From assembly GCA_902798585.1 (NCBI GenBank), contig CADBXF010000016.1, positions 62,001-126,000 of the forward strand: DNA of 64,000 nt, read 5' to 3'. Both the position numbers and the translations under genes were made by a program. Under the pieces are notes generated by a model. That model saw only the letters and a program-made list of their open reading frames with translations, did not search any database and was not told the DNA's origin. This document shows, piece after piece, positions 26,573-37,362 of the stretch; position 1 is the stretch's first letter, and each line of letters opens with the position of its first letter. This stretch comes from an uncultured Lachnospiraceae bacterium. Lineage in GTDB: Bacteria > Bacillota > Clostridia > Lachnospirales > Lachnospiraceae.

Positions 26573-29500
26573 CATCAAAAAAGTACTGATTATCGGCTCC
26601 GGCCCGATTGTCATCGGACAGGCCGCCGAGTTTGACTACGCGGGAACGCAGGCCTGCCTCGCCCTCAAGGAGGAGGGCTACGAGGTCATCCTCTGCAACA
26701 GTAACCCCGCCACCATCATGACCGACACCGCCATCGCGGACAAGGTCTATATGGAGCCTTTGACGCTTGAATTTATCGCGAAAATCATCCGCTACGAGCG
26801 CCCGGACGCGCTGCTGCCCGGCATCGGCGGCCAGACCGGCCTAAACCTTGCGATGCAGCTGCAGAAGAAGGGCGTCCTCGCGGAGTGCCGCGTGGAACTG
26901 CTGGGAACGGACGGCCGCTCCATCGAGCGCGCGGAGGACCGTGAGCTTTTCAAGGAGCTCTGTGAGGAGCTCGGCGAGCCCGTGCTTCCCTCGGACATCG
27001 CCACCAACGAGGAGGACGGCGTCCGCATTGCCTCGGAGATCGGCTATCCTGTCGTGCTTCGCCCGGCGTTTACCCTCGGCGGAACCGGCGGCGGATTTGC
27101 CGACAACGAGGAGGAGTTCCTCCCGCTGCTTCGAAACGGCCTCTCCCTCTCCCCGGTTCATCAGGTGCTGATCGAAAAGAGCATCAAGGGCTTCAAGGAG
27201 ATCGAGTACGAGGTCATCCGCGACAAGAACGACACGGCCATCACCGTCTGCAACATGGAGAACCTGGACCCTGTCGGCATCCACACCGGCGACTCCATCG
27301 TCGTTTGCCCGTCGCAGACCTTGACCAACAAAGAATATCACATGCTTCGCGACAGCGCTCTTAAGATTATCCGCGCTCTGAAGATCGAGGGCGGCTGCAA
27401 TGTGCAGTTCGCGCTGGATCCGAAGTCGTTCCAATACTACTTAATCGAGGTCAACCCCCGCGTGTCGCGCTCGTCCGCTCTGGCGTCCAAAGCCAGCGGC
27501 TACCCCATCGCCCGCGTCTCCGCCAAGATCGGAATCGGCATGACGCTTGACGAGATCGCGCTCGCGAACACTCCGGCCTCCTTCGAGCCGGCTCTCGACT
27601 ATGTCGTCACGAAGATGCCGCGCTTCCCCTTCGACAAATTTGCCGACGCCGACAACTCCCTCTCCACCCAGATGAAGGCTACCGGCGAGACCATGAGTGT
27701 CGGCCGCACCTTTGAGGAGAGTCTCTTAAAGGGCATCCGTTCTTTGGAGACCGGCGTTTACCATCTGCACATGGCCAAGTTCGACGACATGCCTGCGGAT
27801 CAGCTTCTTTCGTACATCCGCATCGGCACCGACGACCGTATCTACGCCATCGCCGCTCTGCTGCGCCTCGGAATCGGCATCGACGAGATTGCCGAAGCGA
27901 CCGCCATCGACCGGTTCTTCCTCCGGAAGCTTCGCAACATCGTAGCCACGGAGCGCGAGCTGGCTTCGGCAAAGGGCGACCTGCAGGCGCTTCGCGAGGC
28001 CAAGCGGCTTGGATTTTCCGACCGCGCTGTCGGCGATTTCTGGGGCATGACGGAGCGTGAGGTTGCAGACCTTCGCGCCACCGAAGGCATCCGTCCGGTG
28101 TACAAGATGATTGACACCTGCGCATCGGAATTTGCCAGCTATGTTCCCTACTTCTACTCGACCTATGAGACGGAAAATGAATCCCTCGTCTCCGACCGCA
28201 GAAAGATCATCGTGCTCGGTTCCGGCCCCATCCGTATCGGCCAGGGCGTAGAGTTTGACTACTCCACCGTGCACGCCGTAAAGACCATCCGCGCCGCCGG
28301 CTACGAGGCAATTATCATCAACAATAACCCGGAGACCGTGTCCACCGACTATACATGCTCCGACAAGCTGTATTTTGAGCCCCTCTGCACCGAGGATGTC
28401 ATGAACATCATCGACCTCGAAAAGCCCGAGGGCGTCATCGCCACACTGGGCGGGCAGACCGCCATCAACTTAGCGGACTCCCTTGCCGCGCGGGGCGTTA
28501 AGATTATCGGCACGGACTGTGCCGCCATCGACCGCGCGGAGGACCGCGATCAGTTCGAGCATCTTTTGCTTACGCTCGGCATCCCTCAGCCGAAGGGTCA
28601 GGCCGTGACCAGCATCGAGGAAGGCGTCGCCGCTGCCGCAGCGATCGGCTATCCCGTTTTAGTCCGTCCGAGCTTCGTCTTAGGCGGCCGCGCGATGCAG
28701 ATCGTCTCCAAGGAGTCGGCGCTTCGCGAATACCTTCACACCGCCGTGGAGATCGCCCCTGACAAACCTGTTTTGGTGGACCGCTATATCCGCGGAAAGG
28801 AAGTCGAGGTGGACGCCGTCTGCGACGGAAAGAAGGTATTTGTCCCGGGCATCATGGAGCTTGTGGAGCGCACCGGCGTGCACTCCGGTGACTCCATCAG
28901 CGTCTATCCGCCCTACAGCCTCTCCGAGTCCGTGAAGAAGACCATTCTCCACTACACGGAAATGCTCGGCTTGGGCATCGGCATCGTAGGCCTGTTCAAC
29001 ATCCAGTTCATCGTGGACAAGAACGAAAAAGTATATATCATCGAGGTTAACCCCCGCTCTTCGAGAACGGTTCCCTTCCTCTCGAAGGCCACGGGCTACA
29101 GCCTTGCGGACATCGGAACAAGAGCCATCCTCGGGCACTCCTTGGAGGAGCAGGGCATCAACTTCCTGTACCCGCCGGAAAAGAAGCGCTTCTACGTCAA
29201 AGTGCCGTCGTTCTCCTTCTCGAAGCTTCGCGGCATGGACGCCTACCTCTCCCCGGAGATGAAGTCCACCGGCGAGGCCATCGGCTACGACGAGAAGCTG
29301 CACCGCGCGGCTTACAAGGCGCTGATCGCCTCCGGCCTTACGCTCAAGAACTACGGTACCGTCTTAGTCAGCGTCGCCGATGAGGACAAGGACGAGGTGG
29401 TTCCTCTCATTCGCCGCTTCTACGAGATGGGCTTCAACATCGAAGCGACATCCCTGACCGGCGAGGTGCTCCGTGAAAACGGAATCCGCACCAGAATCCG

Positions 29501-29729
29501 CAGAAAGCCCAGCGAAAACAGCGAGGAAGTCCTCGAGTCCATCCGCGCCGGATATGTCAGCTACATCATCAACACCCGGGCGATCCTCTCCGGTGTTCAC
29601 TACGGCGACGGTGTTGCCATCCGCCGCTGCGCAGCTGCCCACGGCACCGCAATGTTAACCTCCCTCGACACCGTCCGCATGCTTTTGGACGTCCTCGAGG
29701 AAATGACGCTGCGCATCTCCACCATTTAG
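26556..29729 (+). CDS. carB: Carbamoyl-phosphate synthase large subunit CarB
   Basis: 1057 residues, near the usual length. Two ATP-grasp halves (~1-545 and ~545-930) each carry the GSGP.IGQ..EFDY motif, followed by the allosteric MGS-like C-terminus. It makes carbamoyl phosphate from bicarbonate, ammonia and two ATP. Downstream, dapL follows after 38 nt. Confidence 0.97.
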   Translation: MPKRTDIKKVLIIGSGPIVIGQAAEFDYAGTQACLALKEEGYEVILCNSNPATIMTDTAIADKVYMEPLTLEFIAKIIRYERPDALLPGIGGQTGLNLAMQLQKKGVLAECRVELLGTDGRSIERAEDRELFKELCEELGEPVLPSDIATNEEDGVRIASEIGYPVVLRPAFTLGGTGGGFADNEEEFLPLLRNGLSLSPVHQVLIEKSIKGFKEIEYEVIRDKNDTAITVCNMENLDPVGIHTGDSIVVCPSQTLTNKEYHMLRDSALKIIRALKIEGGCNVQFALDPKSFQYYLIEVNPRVSRSSALASKASGYPIARVSAKIGIGMTLDEIALANTPASFEPALDYVVTKMPRFPFDKFADADNSLSTQMKATGETMSVGRTFEESLLKGIRSLETGVYHLHMAKFDDMPADQLLSYIRIGTDDRIYAIAALLRLGIGIDEIAEATAIDRFFLRKLRNIVATERELASAKGDLQALREAKRLGFSDRAVGDFWGMTEREVADLRATEGIRPVYKMIDTCASEFASYVPYFYSTYETENESLVSDRRKIIVLGSGPIRIGQGVEFDYSTVHAVKTIRAAGYEAIIINNNPETVSTDYTCSDKLYFEPLCTEDVMNIIDLEKPEGVIATLGGQTAINLADSLAARGVKIIGTDCAAIDRAEDRDQFEHLLLTLGIPQPKGQAVTSIEEGVAAAAAIGYPVLVRPSFVLGGRAMQIVSKESALREYLHTAVEIAPDKPVLVDRYIRGKEVEVDAVCDGKKVFVPGIMELVERTGVHSGDSISVYPPYSLSESVKKTILHYTEMLGLGIGIVGLFNIQFIVDKNEKVYIIEVNPRSSRTVPFLSKATGYSLADIGTRAILGHSLEEQGINFLYPPEKKRFYVKVPSFSFSKLRGMDAYLSPEMKSTGEAIGYDEKLHRAAYKALIASGLTLKNYGTVLVSVADEDKDEVVPLIRRFYEMGFNIEATSLTGEVLRENGIRTRIRRKPSENSEEVLESIRAGYVSYIINTRAILSGVHYGDGVAIRRCAAAHGTAMLTSLDTVRMLLDVLEEMTLRISTI

Positions 29730-29767
29730 ACTACCGAAAGTCAAAATAACCGAAAGGACCATGAACC

Positions 29768-30958
29768 ATGATCACCCCGAACATGAACTACGGCAATCTG
29801 AAAGATTCCTATCTCTTCTACAACATCTCGCAGAAGGTGAAAGCATATCAAAGTGCCCATCCCGGTGAACATCTCTACCGAATGGGAATCGGCGATGTAT
29901 CGCTCCCTCTGTGCGACGTCGTCATCAAGGCGCTTCACGAGGCCGTTGACGATCAGGCTGACGCCTCCCGTTTCCACGGCTACATGCCGGAATGCGGCGC
30001 TCCCTTCCTGCGCGAGACCATTGCCGCGCACTACAACGCCCGCGGCGTAAATCTCACGCCGGAGGATGTCTTCGTATCCAGCGGCGCCAGCGATGAGCTC
30101 GGAGATATTCTCGATCTCTTCGACCGCGGAGGAAGCTCGCTGATTATCGAGCCCGCATACCCCGCATATGTCGATGCCAATGTGATTGCCGGACGCAAAA
30201 TCATTCATCTTCCCTCCGGCCGCGACAACGGTTTCCTGCCGGAGCCGGACGACTCCGCTGTCGCCGACCTCATTTACCTCTGCTCCCCGAATAACCCTAC
30301 GGGCGCTGTATTTGACCGGGAGAAGCTCACAAAATGGGTGAATTTTGCGAATGAACACGGTTCGATTATCCTCTTTGATGCGGCCTATGAGGCATTTATC
30401 GAGGACCCTTCGCTTCCGCGCAGCATCTTTGAAATTCCCGGCGCGCGGACCTGCGCGATTGAAATCTGCTCGCTCTCCAAGACCGCCGGTTTCACCGGAA
30501 CGAGACTCGGTTACACCGTCATTCCGAGGGAGCTCGTCCGCAACGGAATGAATTTAAACGACATGTGGATTCGCAACCGCACCACCAAGACCAACGGCGT
30601 CTCCTACATCATCCAGAAGGGCGGCGCTGCGGTATTCACGGAGGAAGGACAGCGACAGATTCAGGAGAATCTTCGCGTATATAAAAACAACGCTTCCGTT
30701 GTCACGAAAGCGCTGGACCGTGCCGGCGTCTGGTACTGCGGCGGCAAAAACTCCCCTTACATCTGGATGCAGTGTCCGAACGGAACCGACAGCTGGGCAT
30801 TTTTCGACCGGCTGCTGCATGAGATTCAGGTCATCGGAACTCCGGGTGCCGGCTTCGGAACCTGCGGCGAAGGCTACTTCCGCTTCTCCATGTTCGGAAA
30901 TCCCGCCGACACCGCGGAAGCCGCAAAGCGCATCGAGCAGCTGCTCACCGCACATTGA
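29768..30958 (+). CDS. dapL: LL-diaminopimelate aminotransferase DapL
   Basis: 396 residues, a fold type I PLP aminotransferase. N-terminal YLFYNISQKVKAY and RMGIGDVSLPLCDVVIKAL are DapL-like. YLCSPNNPTGAVF and the PLP lysine in EICSLSKTAGFTGTRLGY are present. It makes LL-diaminopimelate from tetrahydrodipicolinate in one step for lysine and peptidoglycan. It uses glutamate as donor, which fits the nitrogen setting. Confidence 0.93.
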   Translation: MITPNMNYGNLKDSYLFYNISQKVKAYQSAHPGEHLYRMGIGDVSLPLCDVVIKALHEAVDDQADASRFHGYMPECGAPFLRETIAAHYNARGVNLTPEDVFVSSGASDELGDILDLFDRGGSSLIIEPAYPAYVDANVIAGRKIIHLPSGRDNGFLPEPDDSAVADLIYLCSPNNPTGAVFDREKLTKWVNFANEHGSIILFDAAYEAFIEDPSLPRSIFEIPGARTCAIEICSLSKTAGFTGTRLGYTVIPRELVRNGMNLNDMWIRNRTTKTNGVSYIIQKGGAAVFTEEGQRQIQENLRVYKNNASVVTKALDRAGVWYCGGKNSPYIWMQCPNGTDSWAFFDRLLHEIQVIGTPGAGFGTCGEGYFRFSMFGNPADTAEAAKRIEQLLTAH

Positions 30959-30990
30959 CGGTGTCCCGCAGCAAAATCGACAGACAGCAC

Positions 30991-31052
30991 AAAGGCTGAC
31001 TCCGCGGTAAGTCGCTCCCATCGGCAGCGCAACCGTCCGCAGTCAGCCTTTT
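30991..31052. terminator. Hairpin after dapL, possibly bidirectional
   Basis: AAAGGCTGACT pairs with AGTCAGCCTTTT around a ~39-nt loop that can fold further. It lies between dapL and the convergent VOC gene and has short T-runs in both directions. Confidence 0.6.
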
Positions 31053-31133
31053 GATTTCGACGCCGTACTTCAGTACTTCATCGGAAAGCTATTCCTCCGG
31101 AGAGGCCGTCGTTCTTCTGCGGAAAATGCCCTG

Positions 31134-31565
31134 CTATTTTCCCTCAACCTTCTTTATGAACTGCATCTGCGGGCTCTGCTCGCAGAGCTGCATCAGCTCA
31201 ATCTTCACGCCGTCCGGGTCGTGGGTCCAGCACTGCCAGTTGTAATCCGCGCCCTGCTTCGGCTCGTCATCCTGCGGTGCCCCGGTCTCCGTCACGCGCT
31301 TCCACGCCTCGTGGATATCGTCGACCGCAAGGCAGAGATGGAAGAAACCGATATTTTCATCCGCGAAAGGGAGTTCCTTCTTTCCGCCGTAGAACAGCTC
31401 GATGAACTGCCCTCCGCCGCCGTACAGATAAACAATCCACGGCTCTCCGTTCTCCGGTTTCGGAATATCGAAGGCTCTCTTAAATCCGAGCGTTTCCTCG
31501 TAAAATGCCACCGTCTTCTCCATGTCCTTCACGACAAATGCCGCATGTCCGATTCCCAATACCAT
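31134..31565 (-). CDS. VOC-family (glyoxalase I-like) protein
   Basis: 143 residues with two beta-alpha-beta-beta-beta modules: MVLGIGHAAFVVKDMEKTVAFYEETLGF and FFHLCLAVDDIHEAWKRV. Candidate metal ligands are His7, Glu in QFIELFYG, His in FHLCLAV and Glu in VKIELMQ, as in metal-using members. Lactoylglutathione lyase activity is possible, but the substrate cannot be told. AGGAGG lies 7 nt before the ATG at 31565; the longer upstream frame lacks a site. Confidence 0.85.
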   Translation of the reverse strand: MVLGIGHAAFVVKDMEKTVAFYEETLGFKRAFDIPKPENGEPWIVYLYGGGGQFIELFYGGKKELPFADENIGFFHLCLAVDDIHEAWKRVTETGAPQDDEPKQGADYNWQCWTHDPDGVKIELMQLCEQSPQMQFIKKVEGK

Positions 31566-31602
31566 AATCCTGCCTCCTTTGCATCTGTATCGCAAGCGGG
31601 GA

Positions 31603-32718
31603 TTATTTTTCCCACCATCGCTCTGTGTAATTCCCGATCTCCCGCAAGTCGACAATCTCGCCGATTCGCGGCGTTGCAATGCGCACGCCGAGCTTCGCTG
31701 CAAGCTCCGTATCTCTGCGTGGCGGCTCATCCCAGTCGTGCGTAGAGAGGACAAACGCCCCCCAGTGTACGGGAATCATCCATGCCGCATGCACATCCAA
31801 AGCCACCTGCACGGACTGCTCCGGCATCATGTGAACCGAAGCCCAGCCTTCGTTGTATTGTCCGGATTCCGCAAGCAGCAGATCAACCGCTCCGAGGCGC
31901 TCATAAACCTCCGAAAAATGCTTCGCATACCCGCTGTCCCCGGTGTAAAACAGCGTGTGCGACGCGTCCGCGACATGCACTCCGACACACAGTGTCGCGG
32001 CGCCGAGCCCGCGTCCGCCGGAATGCTGCGCCGGCGTAAAAGTCAGTGTAACTCCGGCGATTGTAACCGCCTCCCAGGGCTGCATCGCGTAAATCTTTGA
32101 AGCGTCGATTCCCCATCCCTGCAGAATTCCGTCGATGCCGTCAGGGACGACATAACAGCCGACCCGGCTGTCGAGCGCAAGAACGGAATCATAGTCCAAG
32201 TGGTCATAATGGTCGTGCGAGAGAAACAAAATATCAATCTCCGGCATGTCCTCCGCAGTAACCGGAACCTCGGAAAACCGGCGCGGCCCGACCCCGAGCA
32301 CACCGATTTTCTTACTCAGCACGGGGTCAAAGAGAAGGTTTACACTGCCCATCTGCACGAGGGATGACGAATGGCCGAGCCAGATTACCTTAAGCTCCCC
32401 GTCGGCAGCGCGCGAAATCGCCCCGGGCTTCACAACGGGTATGGTTCTCTCCGGCTTTGTGCGGCTTTTCTGCCGCACATCCGGCGTCGGCGTAACTGCG
32501 GGCGTCCCCGAAAGGTTCGTCTCCCCGCCGGGCGAAACTGTCTCTGTGGGAGACGCGACTCCCGTCGTCACATTCCCGTCTTCCGGATTGCCGGTCGCTT
32601 CGGCTCCGCTCCGCCGGTTGCTCCCGCGGTCCCCGCGCAGGCCGCACGAAACCGCCCCTGCCGCCAAACCGGCAAGGACAAGAAGCATAATAAAGATTTG
32701 CTGTCGCACTCTCCTCAC
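31603..32718 (-). CDS. Exported metallo-beta-lactamase-fold hydrolase (UlaG-like), possible lipoprotein
   Basis: 371 residues. A short signal peptide (~1-24) ends in GAVSC, a loose lipobox. About 75 residues of Thr/Pro/Gly-rich linker follow, then an MBL domain with HDHYDH, the His in PAQHSGG, FYTGDSGY and a late HWGAF. This is the UlaG/NAPE-PLD-like branch, which acts on phosphoesters or lactones; the substrate is unknown. The linker suggests an enzyme held away from the membrane. Confidence 0.85.
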   Translation of the reverse strand: MRRVRQQIFIMLLVLAGLAAGAVSCGLRGDRGSNRRSGAEATGNPEDGNVTTGVASPTETVSPGGETNLSGTPAVTPTPDVRQKSRTKPERTIPVVKPGAISRAADGELKVIWLGHSSSLVQMGSVNLLFDPVLSKKIGVLGVGPRRFSEVPVTAEDMPEIDILFLSHDHYDHLDYDSVLALDSRVGCYVVPDGIDGILQGWGIDASKIYAMQPWEAVTIAGVTLTFTPAQHSGGRGLGAATLCVGVHVADASHTLFYTGDSGYAKHFSEVYERLGAVDLLLAESGQYNEGWASVHMMPEQSVQVALDVHAAWMIPVHWGAFVLSTHDWDEPPRRDTELAAKLGVRIATPRIGEIVDLREIGNYTERWWEK

Positions 32719-32767
32719 GGCCTCACCTCCCGAAGAGCAACCCTTGCAGGCAGCACGGACCTACGCC

Positions 32768-33460
32768 TTACGCCTCGTCGCACAAAAATGTTGCATATCC
32801 CATATCGTAAACGCGGATTTTCATGCCGCGCATCTCCTCGATTGTATAGGAGGCAGCGCCCTTGAGAATCGCCTCCGAGCCCGCGATCAACCGGGGAATC
32901 AAATCCGGCTTCACGGGGATGGACGAATGCGAGGGCCAGACCTCATCGAAGTCGCCGATACGCTCCGCAAGGAGCTTCATACTACAGTTGTAGTTCCGCA
33001 TACTTCTATGGTTTCCGAACATGTAGATGCGGCCGTTCTGAACCGGGTCGCCGCCGACAAGAACGCGCGCATTCACATCTAAAACCGTAATGCTTCCGGG
33101 CGTATGCCCCGGCATTTCGATGATTTCGAGAGGCCTTCCGCCGAGATCAATCACATCGCCGCCACGAACCGGAAGGATTTCCGCGGTTCCGCCCTTTGAG
33201 CGATATAACGACTCCTCTGCGGGATGCATGTAAACCTTTGCAAACTGCGCATTGCTTCCGGTATGGTCGCCGTCGGAATGCGTGTTGAGAAGCGACACCG
33301 GAAGCTTCGTGAGCCGCTCCGCGATATCCTTCGCGTCATGCGTCATCATTCCGGAGTCAATCAAAAGCGCCCTCTCCGTTCCCGTGAGCAGGAAGAACCG
33401 AACCATTCCGTCCTCCATGCGCCATGTCGTATCATTGATTTTGACGATTTCACATCCCAT
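32768..33460 (-). CDS. Metallo-beta-lactamase-fold hydrolase (glyoxalase II-like)
   Basis: 230 residues with no signal peptide. The metal motif is NTHSDGDHTGS (residues 59-69), where the second His of the usual HxHxDH is Asp63; the later EMPGHTPGS, VGGDPVQ and WPSHSSIPV supply other ligands. It belongs to the broad thioesterase/lactonase-like group. It precedes an unrelated exported MBL protein on the same strand. Substrate unknown. Confidence 0.85.
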   Translation of the reverse strand: MGCEIVKINDTTWRMEDGMVRFFLLTGTERALLIDSGMMTHDAKDIAERLTKLPVSLLNTHSDGDHTGSNAQFAKVYMHPAEESLYRSKGGTAEILPVRGGDVIDLGGRPLEIIEMPGHTPGSITVLDVNARVLVGGDPVQNGRIYMFGNHRSMRNYNCSMKLLAERIGDFDEVWPSHSSIPVKPDLIPRLIAGSEAILKGAASYTIEEMRGMKIRVYDMGYATFLCDEA

Positions 33461-33521
33461 TTTACACCTCTCGTGCGGGCTTTCCCTTCCCGCCTTATGA
33501 AAAATAAACCTCTTCCCCTGT

Positions 33522-34706
33522 TTAACGCCTCTCCCCGCGGAGAGCCGTGAGTCCCGTTATCAGCCGCTTCACGCCGTCCTCGCACAGCGCACGCGGGCAT
33601 GCAACATTCATTCGCAGATGATGCGCGCCGCCGGTTCCGTATTGAACACCGTTGCTCACGAAAAGCCCTGTCTCTGTGCGAAGATAGTCCGCGATCCCGC
33701 GGCTGTCGCCGGGGTAGGCGCTCACATCGATCCACAACAGGTAGGTAGCCTCTCCGGGCACCACATGCACATCGGGAAGCGCCTTTGCAAGCTCCTCCTC
33801 GACAAATCTGCGGTTTTCGAAGACATAGTCGCGCATCGCGTCAAGCCACGCGCCGCCTTTTTCGAACGCCGCAATCGCGGCAACCGTCGCAAACGCATTC
33901 GGCTCGGCGACCTCGTCGGTGTTGATTGCGCGCCACACCTTATGGCGAAGCACCGGATCCGGAACATAGACCGCAGCCGTCTGCAGCCCCGCAATGTTGA
34001 ACGCCTTCGTCGGCGCGATGCAGGTGATGCTCACCTCTTCGCAGGTATCCGAAACCGCCGCAAACGGAACATACTCCCTTCCGGGCTTCGTGATGTCGCA
34101 GTGAATCTCATCGGAAATCACCGTCACATGGTATTGCTTCGCCAGCTCACCGATTCGCGCGAGCGTCCCGCGGTCCCAGATTTTCCCGACCGGGTTGTGC
34201 GGATTACACAGAATCATGAGATTCGTCTGCGGATCCGCCAGTTTTTTCTCAAGATCCGCGAGATCCATCGCATACTCCCCGTCCCGGTACACAAGCGGGC
34301 TCTCCGAGACGCGGCAGCCGTTATTTTTAATGCAGTTAAAGAAAATGTTGTACACCGGCGTCTGAATTACGACATTCTCATTCGGCGTCGTAAGCTTCCG
34401 CACAATCGAGGAGATTGCGGGAATCACTCCGGTCACAAACAACAGCCCGTCCCGGTCCATTGCAAGACCGTGGCGCTCCTTCCACCATTGTCCGTAGGCG
34501 TCCCGAAAGCGGTCCGACACCTCCGTATACCCGAAGATGCCGTTGGCAAGCCGCTCCGCAAGCGCTTCGCGGATTTCCGGAGCCGTCGCAAAATCCATGT
34601 CCGCAACCCACATCGGAAGCTCGCCCGCTGCAACCTCCCATTTGGAAGCATCCGTCCCGCTGCGGTCGATTACGGTGTCAAAATCGTATCTCTTTTTCGT
34701 CTGCAT
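33522..34706 (-). CDS. PatB/MalY-type PLP C-S lyase or aminotransferase
   Basis: 394 residues of a fold type I enzyme. N-terminal MWVADMDFATAPEI, the substrate loop LCNPHNPVGKIW, SDEIHCDI and the PLP lysine in APTKAFNIAGLQ match cystathionine beta-lyases of the PatB/MalY group. They usually cleave cystathionine to homocysteine or break other C-S bonds. The start at 34706 has a GGGGGG stretch upstream; an ATG at 34730 is less likely. Confidence 0.9.
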   Translation of the reverse strand: MQTKKRYDFDTVIDRSGTDASKWEVAAGELPMWVADMDFATAPEIREALAERLANGIFGYTEVSDRFRDAYGQWWKERHGLAMDRDGLLFVTGVIPAISSIVRKLTTPNENVVIQTPVYNIFFNCIKNNGCRVSESPLVYRDGEYAMDLADLEKKLADPQTNLMILCNPHNPVGKIWDRGTLARIGELAKQYHVTVISDEIHCDITKPGREYVPFAAVSDTCEEVSITCIAPTKAFNIAGLQTAAVYVPDPVLRHKVWRAINTDEVAEPNAFATVAAIAAFEKGGAWLDAMRDYVFENRRFVEEELAKALPDVHVVPGEATYLLWIDVSAYPGDSRGIADYLRTETGLFVSNGVQYGTGGAHHLRMNVACPRALCEDGVKRLITGLTALRGERR

Positions 34707-34748
34707 CGTGTATCCCCCCTGTATTTTCAAAACGCCGTCGTTCGCCGC

Positions 34749-35627
34749 CTACCGCAGCCACTCCGGCCGGTCTTCGGTCGCCCCGATTGCGTAGCAGACG
34801 ATTTTCGTCTTCGCCGGGTCGATCTTGTCCTTCTCGATTATCAGCTCGCCGATTTCCGCAGCGCGAATCGTGCCGGAGCCCGGGTTGAATACGCTGTCAA
34901 TCTTCGAGGAAATCTCCGCATCCACATTCGAATATTCAAACGCAAGCGTCGTGTTGATGAGCTTGCAGTTCTTCATCACGAGATTGTCAATGTAGCACAT
35001 GCCCTGAAGGCTCTCGATGGTGCAGTTCACAAGCGTAAGATTTTTCGAGTTCCAGCCGAGGTACTCGCCCGAGATGAAGGAATCGTACACGGTGATGTCC
35101 TCGCTGTTCCAAAATGCGTCCTTCGTCAGAAGCCGCGAATTGTGAATCACTGCGCGCTTCACGCCGTCGAAGGAATAATTTCCGTCGAGAGTCAGACCGT
35201 CGACCTCCATATCCGAACAATTCATCGCAAAATAGTCCCCGTTTGCGACGGAAACATTCGTAAGCTTCACATCGTTACAGGTCCAGAGCGTCTCTTTTGC
35301 GTCGGTAAACGCCACATCCGTAAGCGAAATCCCGCTGCTTCTGCGGAAGTTCTTCGGCGCCTGAATCACCGCATTGTTGACGGCGATGTCGCTTGTGTAC
35401 CATACGCCCGCGCGCGCCATCTCAAACCAGGTACAGTTGTCGGCCTTCACATGGCTGCAGTACCACAGCGGATATTTCCAGCGAAATAACGAGCCGGTCA
35501 GCTCGATATTACGGCTCTCCTTAAGCGGCGACTCTCCCCTGTCGAACACGCAGTCCGTAATCTTGAGGTCGCGACTGCCGAAGAGAGCTCTCTCGCCCGT
35601 ATACAATTGTTGTTTTATCTCATTCAT
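34749..35627 (-). CDS. DUF3737-like beta-helix protein
   Basis: 292 residues made of short repeats such as NVELTGSLF, LTNVSVANGDYF and ITVYDSFISGEYLGWNSKNLTLVNC, the pattern of a right-handed parallel beta helix. It has no signal peptide. The start (MNEIKQQLYTGERALFGSRDL) and repeats match my memory of DUF3737, a family of unknown function. The gene ends 18 nt before the patB-like start region and follows a glycosidase-like gene by 4 nt, so it may be co-transcribed and act on carbohydrate. Confidence 0.75.
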   Translation of the reverse strand: MNEIKQQLYTGERALFGSRDLKITDCVFDRGESPLKESRNIELTGSLFRWKYPLWYCSHVKADNCTWFEMARAGVWYTSDIAVNNAVIQAPKNFRRSSGISLTDVAFTDAKETLWTCNDVKLTNVSVANGDYFAMNCSDMEVDGLTLDGNYSFDGVKRAVIHNSRLLTKDAFWNSEDITVYDSFISGEYLGWNSKNLTLVNCTIESLQGMCYIDNLVMKNCKLINTTLAFEYSNVDAEISSKIDSVFNPGSGTIRAAEIGELIIEKDKIDPAKTKIVCYAIGATEDRPEWLR

Positions 35628-35631
35628 AGGT

Positions 35632-37362
35632 TTACTCCCATCGTAGTTTTATAAACTGACCGGGCACAAGAATCACATCCGCCGCATACTCCGCAGCCGG
35701 CGTAAAATCCTCCCAGAGCCGCTCCTCACGCACCGGTATTTCGCGTCCGCCTGCGATGTCGACGAGAGCCCGCACCTTATGCCTCGTGCGAAGCGTCACC
35801 GTATCGGGGCGAAGGTCTTCCTTCACATAGCGGTACAAAATCATGCTTCCGTCGTCATAGACGAAGGCTGAGAAGTTTCGCCCGCTCACATACTCTCCGT
35901 CGGTAAGCACGCGCTTAAGAACATCCGTTGCCGCCTTCGGCATCGTATAAAGATCGGCGTCAAGCTCCGGAACCGCCAGAATATAAAGCCGTCCCTTTCC
36001 GTACGCGCGCCGCAGAAGAAGCGTGCTGTGCACATCCGAGTCCCCGCCGTTGAGAAGCGACCACGAATCGTTGTTGCCGTGCACAATCTCCGGGAAAAGA
36101 GCCGGCGATCTGTGCTCCGCAAAACCCGCAAACAATCCCGTGATGTGATACCGCGTCACCGGAATTTTCCGCCCGGTAAGCCGCGCCTCCGTAAGTCCTG
36201 CCGCGCGAAGCGCATCCCCGGCCTCCCGGAAGAAACCGCTTGTAATCACCGCAATACCGCCGTTTCGCACATAGCCCTCGAGCTTTTTCACAATCTCCTT
36301 ATCCGCCGCAGCGCTCTCGGTGAGAAGCATTCGCGGCGCCTTCTCCGGGAAGAAGGGCGTCGGCTCCGTCGGCACGCCGAGCATGCCGAGGCGCATCTCA
36401 AGATGGTTTTCCCCGCTCGACGCAAACGGCACATACACCGGCACACCGCACGGCTTTCCGAGGTCGTCAAGCATCGCGTCAATCTTCCGAAGCTGCAACC
36501 CCATCGGAGCGACGAACGCATTGTCAATCAAATCGCTCCACTGAAAATGCATCAGTTCCTTCGCCCCGGCAAACGCCGTCAGATACGCCTGCTCGAGGTA
36601 CCGGTCCACGGACCAGCAGGCGTAGGTGTCGAACCATCCGCCGCCGTTTCGCCCGGGCCAGGCATTTTCCATATAGCGAACCAGCGAATAGCTCAGATAC
36701 TCCGGCAGATGCTGGTCCGTATATGCGGGGCTCCGCGTCTCCGTCCCGATGTATGTCGCATCGAAGATGTCTCTCTGAACCTCCGGGACATACCCCGTAA
36801 AATGGTACGACTCGCGCCAGTTCGGATACTTGATAATCATGCGAACCTTCGGATTCACGGCCTTCGCCGGCCCGACCGTGAGATTCTCCGAGACATCCCG
36901 CATAAGCTCGCGCCGGAAGGTCACCCAGTCGCGGTCTCCCTTTTCGCGGATGCACCGCTCGCAGGTACAGTTCGTAAAATAAAAATCATCGAGAATAATC
37001 TCATCAAACAGGGCGGCCGTGCGCTCTGCAATCTCCTTTAACCGAGCACGCATCGCCGGGTCGGTGTAGCAGAAGGTCCCGAACAAACGCTGTTTCCCCG
37101 GCTCCGCGCCCGCAAAATCATCGACGGTCGCGGTGATTCCGCCGGAGACCTCCATCCCCTGCTTCGCAAGAAAATCCCGAATCATCACAAGCTGCCCTGT
37201 TTCCACATCGATACTGTTCCGGTGCGTCTCCAGGTATACCTTGTCAATCCCGATGTATTTCGCGAGAAATGCGCAGTCCGACGCAAGCTGCTCCTGCGTA
37301 AACCCGGCGGCAACCTCCGCCGGAATGTACACCGCCGTCTTGAAGTTTCTGTAATTCCCCAT
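35632..37362 (-). CDS. Large glycosidase-like protein of unknown substrate
   Basis: 576 residues, no signal peptide. The N-terminal ~330 residues look like a TIM barrel, with DEIILDDFYFTNCTCERCIREKG carrying acidic residues and a CTCERC cysteine pair typical of some glycoside hydrolase-like families. Residues ~330-480 resemble the class I amidotransferase-like domain of GH42 trimerisation regions (LLTESAAADKEIVKKLEGYVRNGGIAVITSG). The C-terminus is beta-rich. I do not recognise a named family with certainty, so this is function by resemblance only. AGGAG lies 6 nt before the ATG at 37362. Confidence 0.6.
   Translation of the reverse strand: MGNYRNFKTAVYIPAEVAAGFTQEQLASDCAFLAKYIGIDKVYLETHRNSIDVETGQLVMIRDFLAKQGMEVSGGITATVDDFAGAEPGKQRLFGTFCYTDPAMRARLKEIAERTAALFDEIILDDFYFTNCTCERCIREKGDRDWVTFRRELMRDVSENLTVGPAKAVNPKVRMIIKYPNWRESYHFTGYVPEVQRDIFDATYIGTETRSPAYTDQHLPEYLSYSLVRYMENAWPGRNGGGWFDTYACWSVDRYLEQAYLTAFAGAKELMHFQWSDLIDNAFVAPMGLQLRKIDAMLDDLGKPCGVPVYVPFASSGENHLEMRLGMLGVPTEPTPFFPEKAPRMLLTESAAADKEIVKKLEGYVRNGGIAVITSGFFREAGDALRAAGLTEARLTGRKIPVTRYHITGLFAGFAEHRSPALFPEIVHGNNDSWSLLNGGDSDVHSTLLLRRAYGKGRLYILAVPELDADLYTMPKAATDVLKRVLTDGEYVSGRNFSAFVYDDGSMILYRYVKEDLRPDTVTLRTRHKVRALVDIAGGREIPVREERLWEDFTPAAEYAADVILVPGQFIKLRWE

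Noticed and set aside
32768-33460. Class B metallo-beta-lactamase (antibiotic resistance)
   Set aside because: The fold superfamily is broad; no signal peptide and HSDGDH instead of HxHxDH point to a housekeeping hydrolase.
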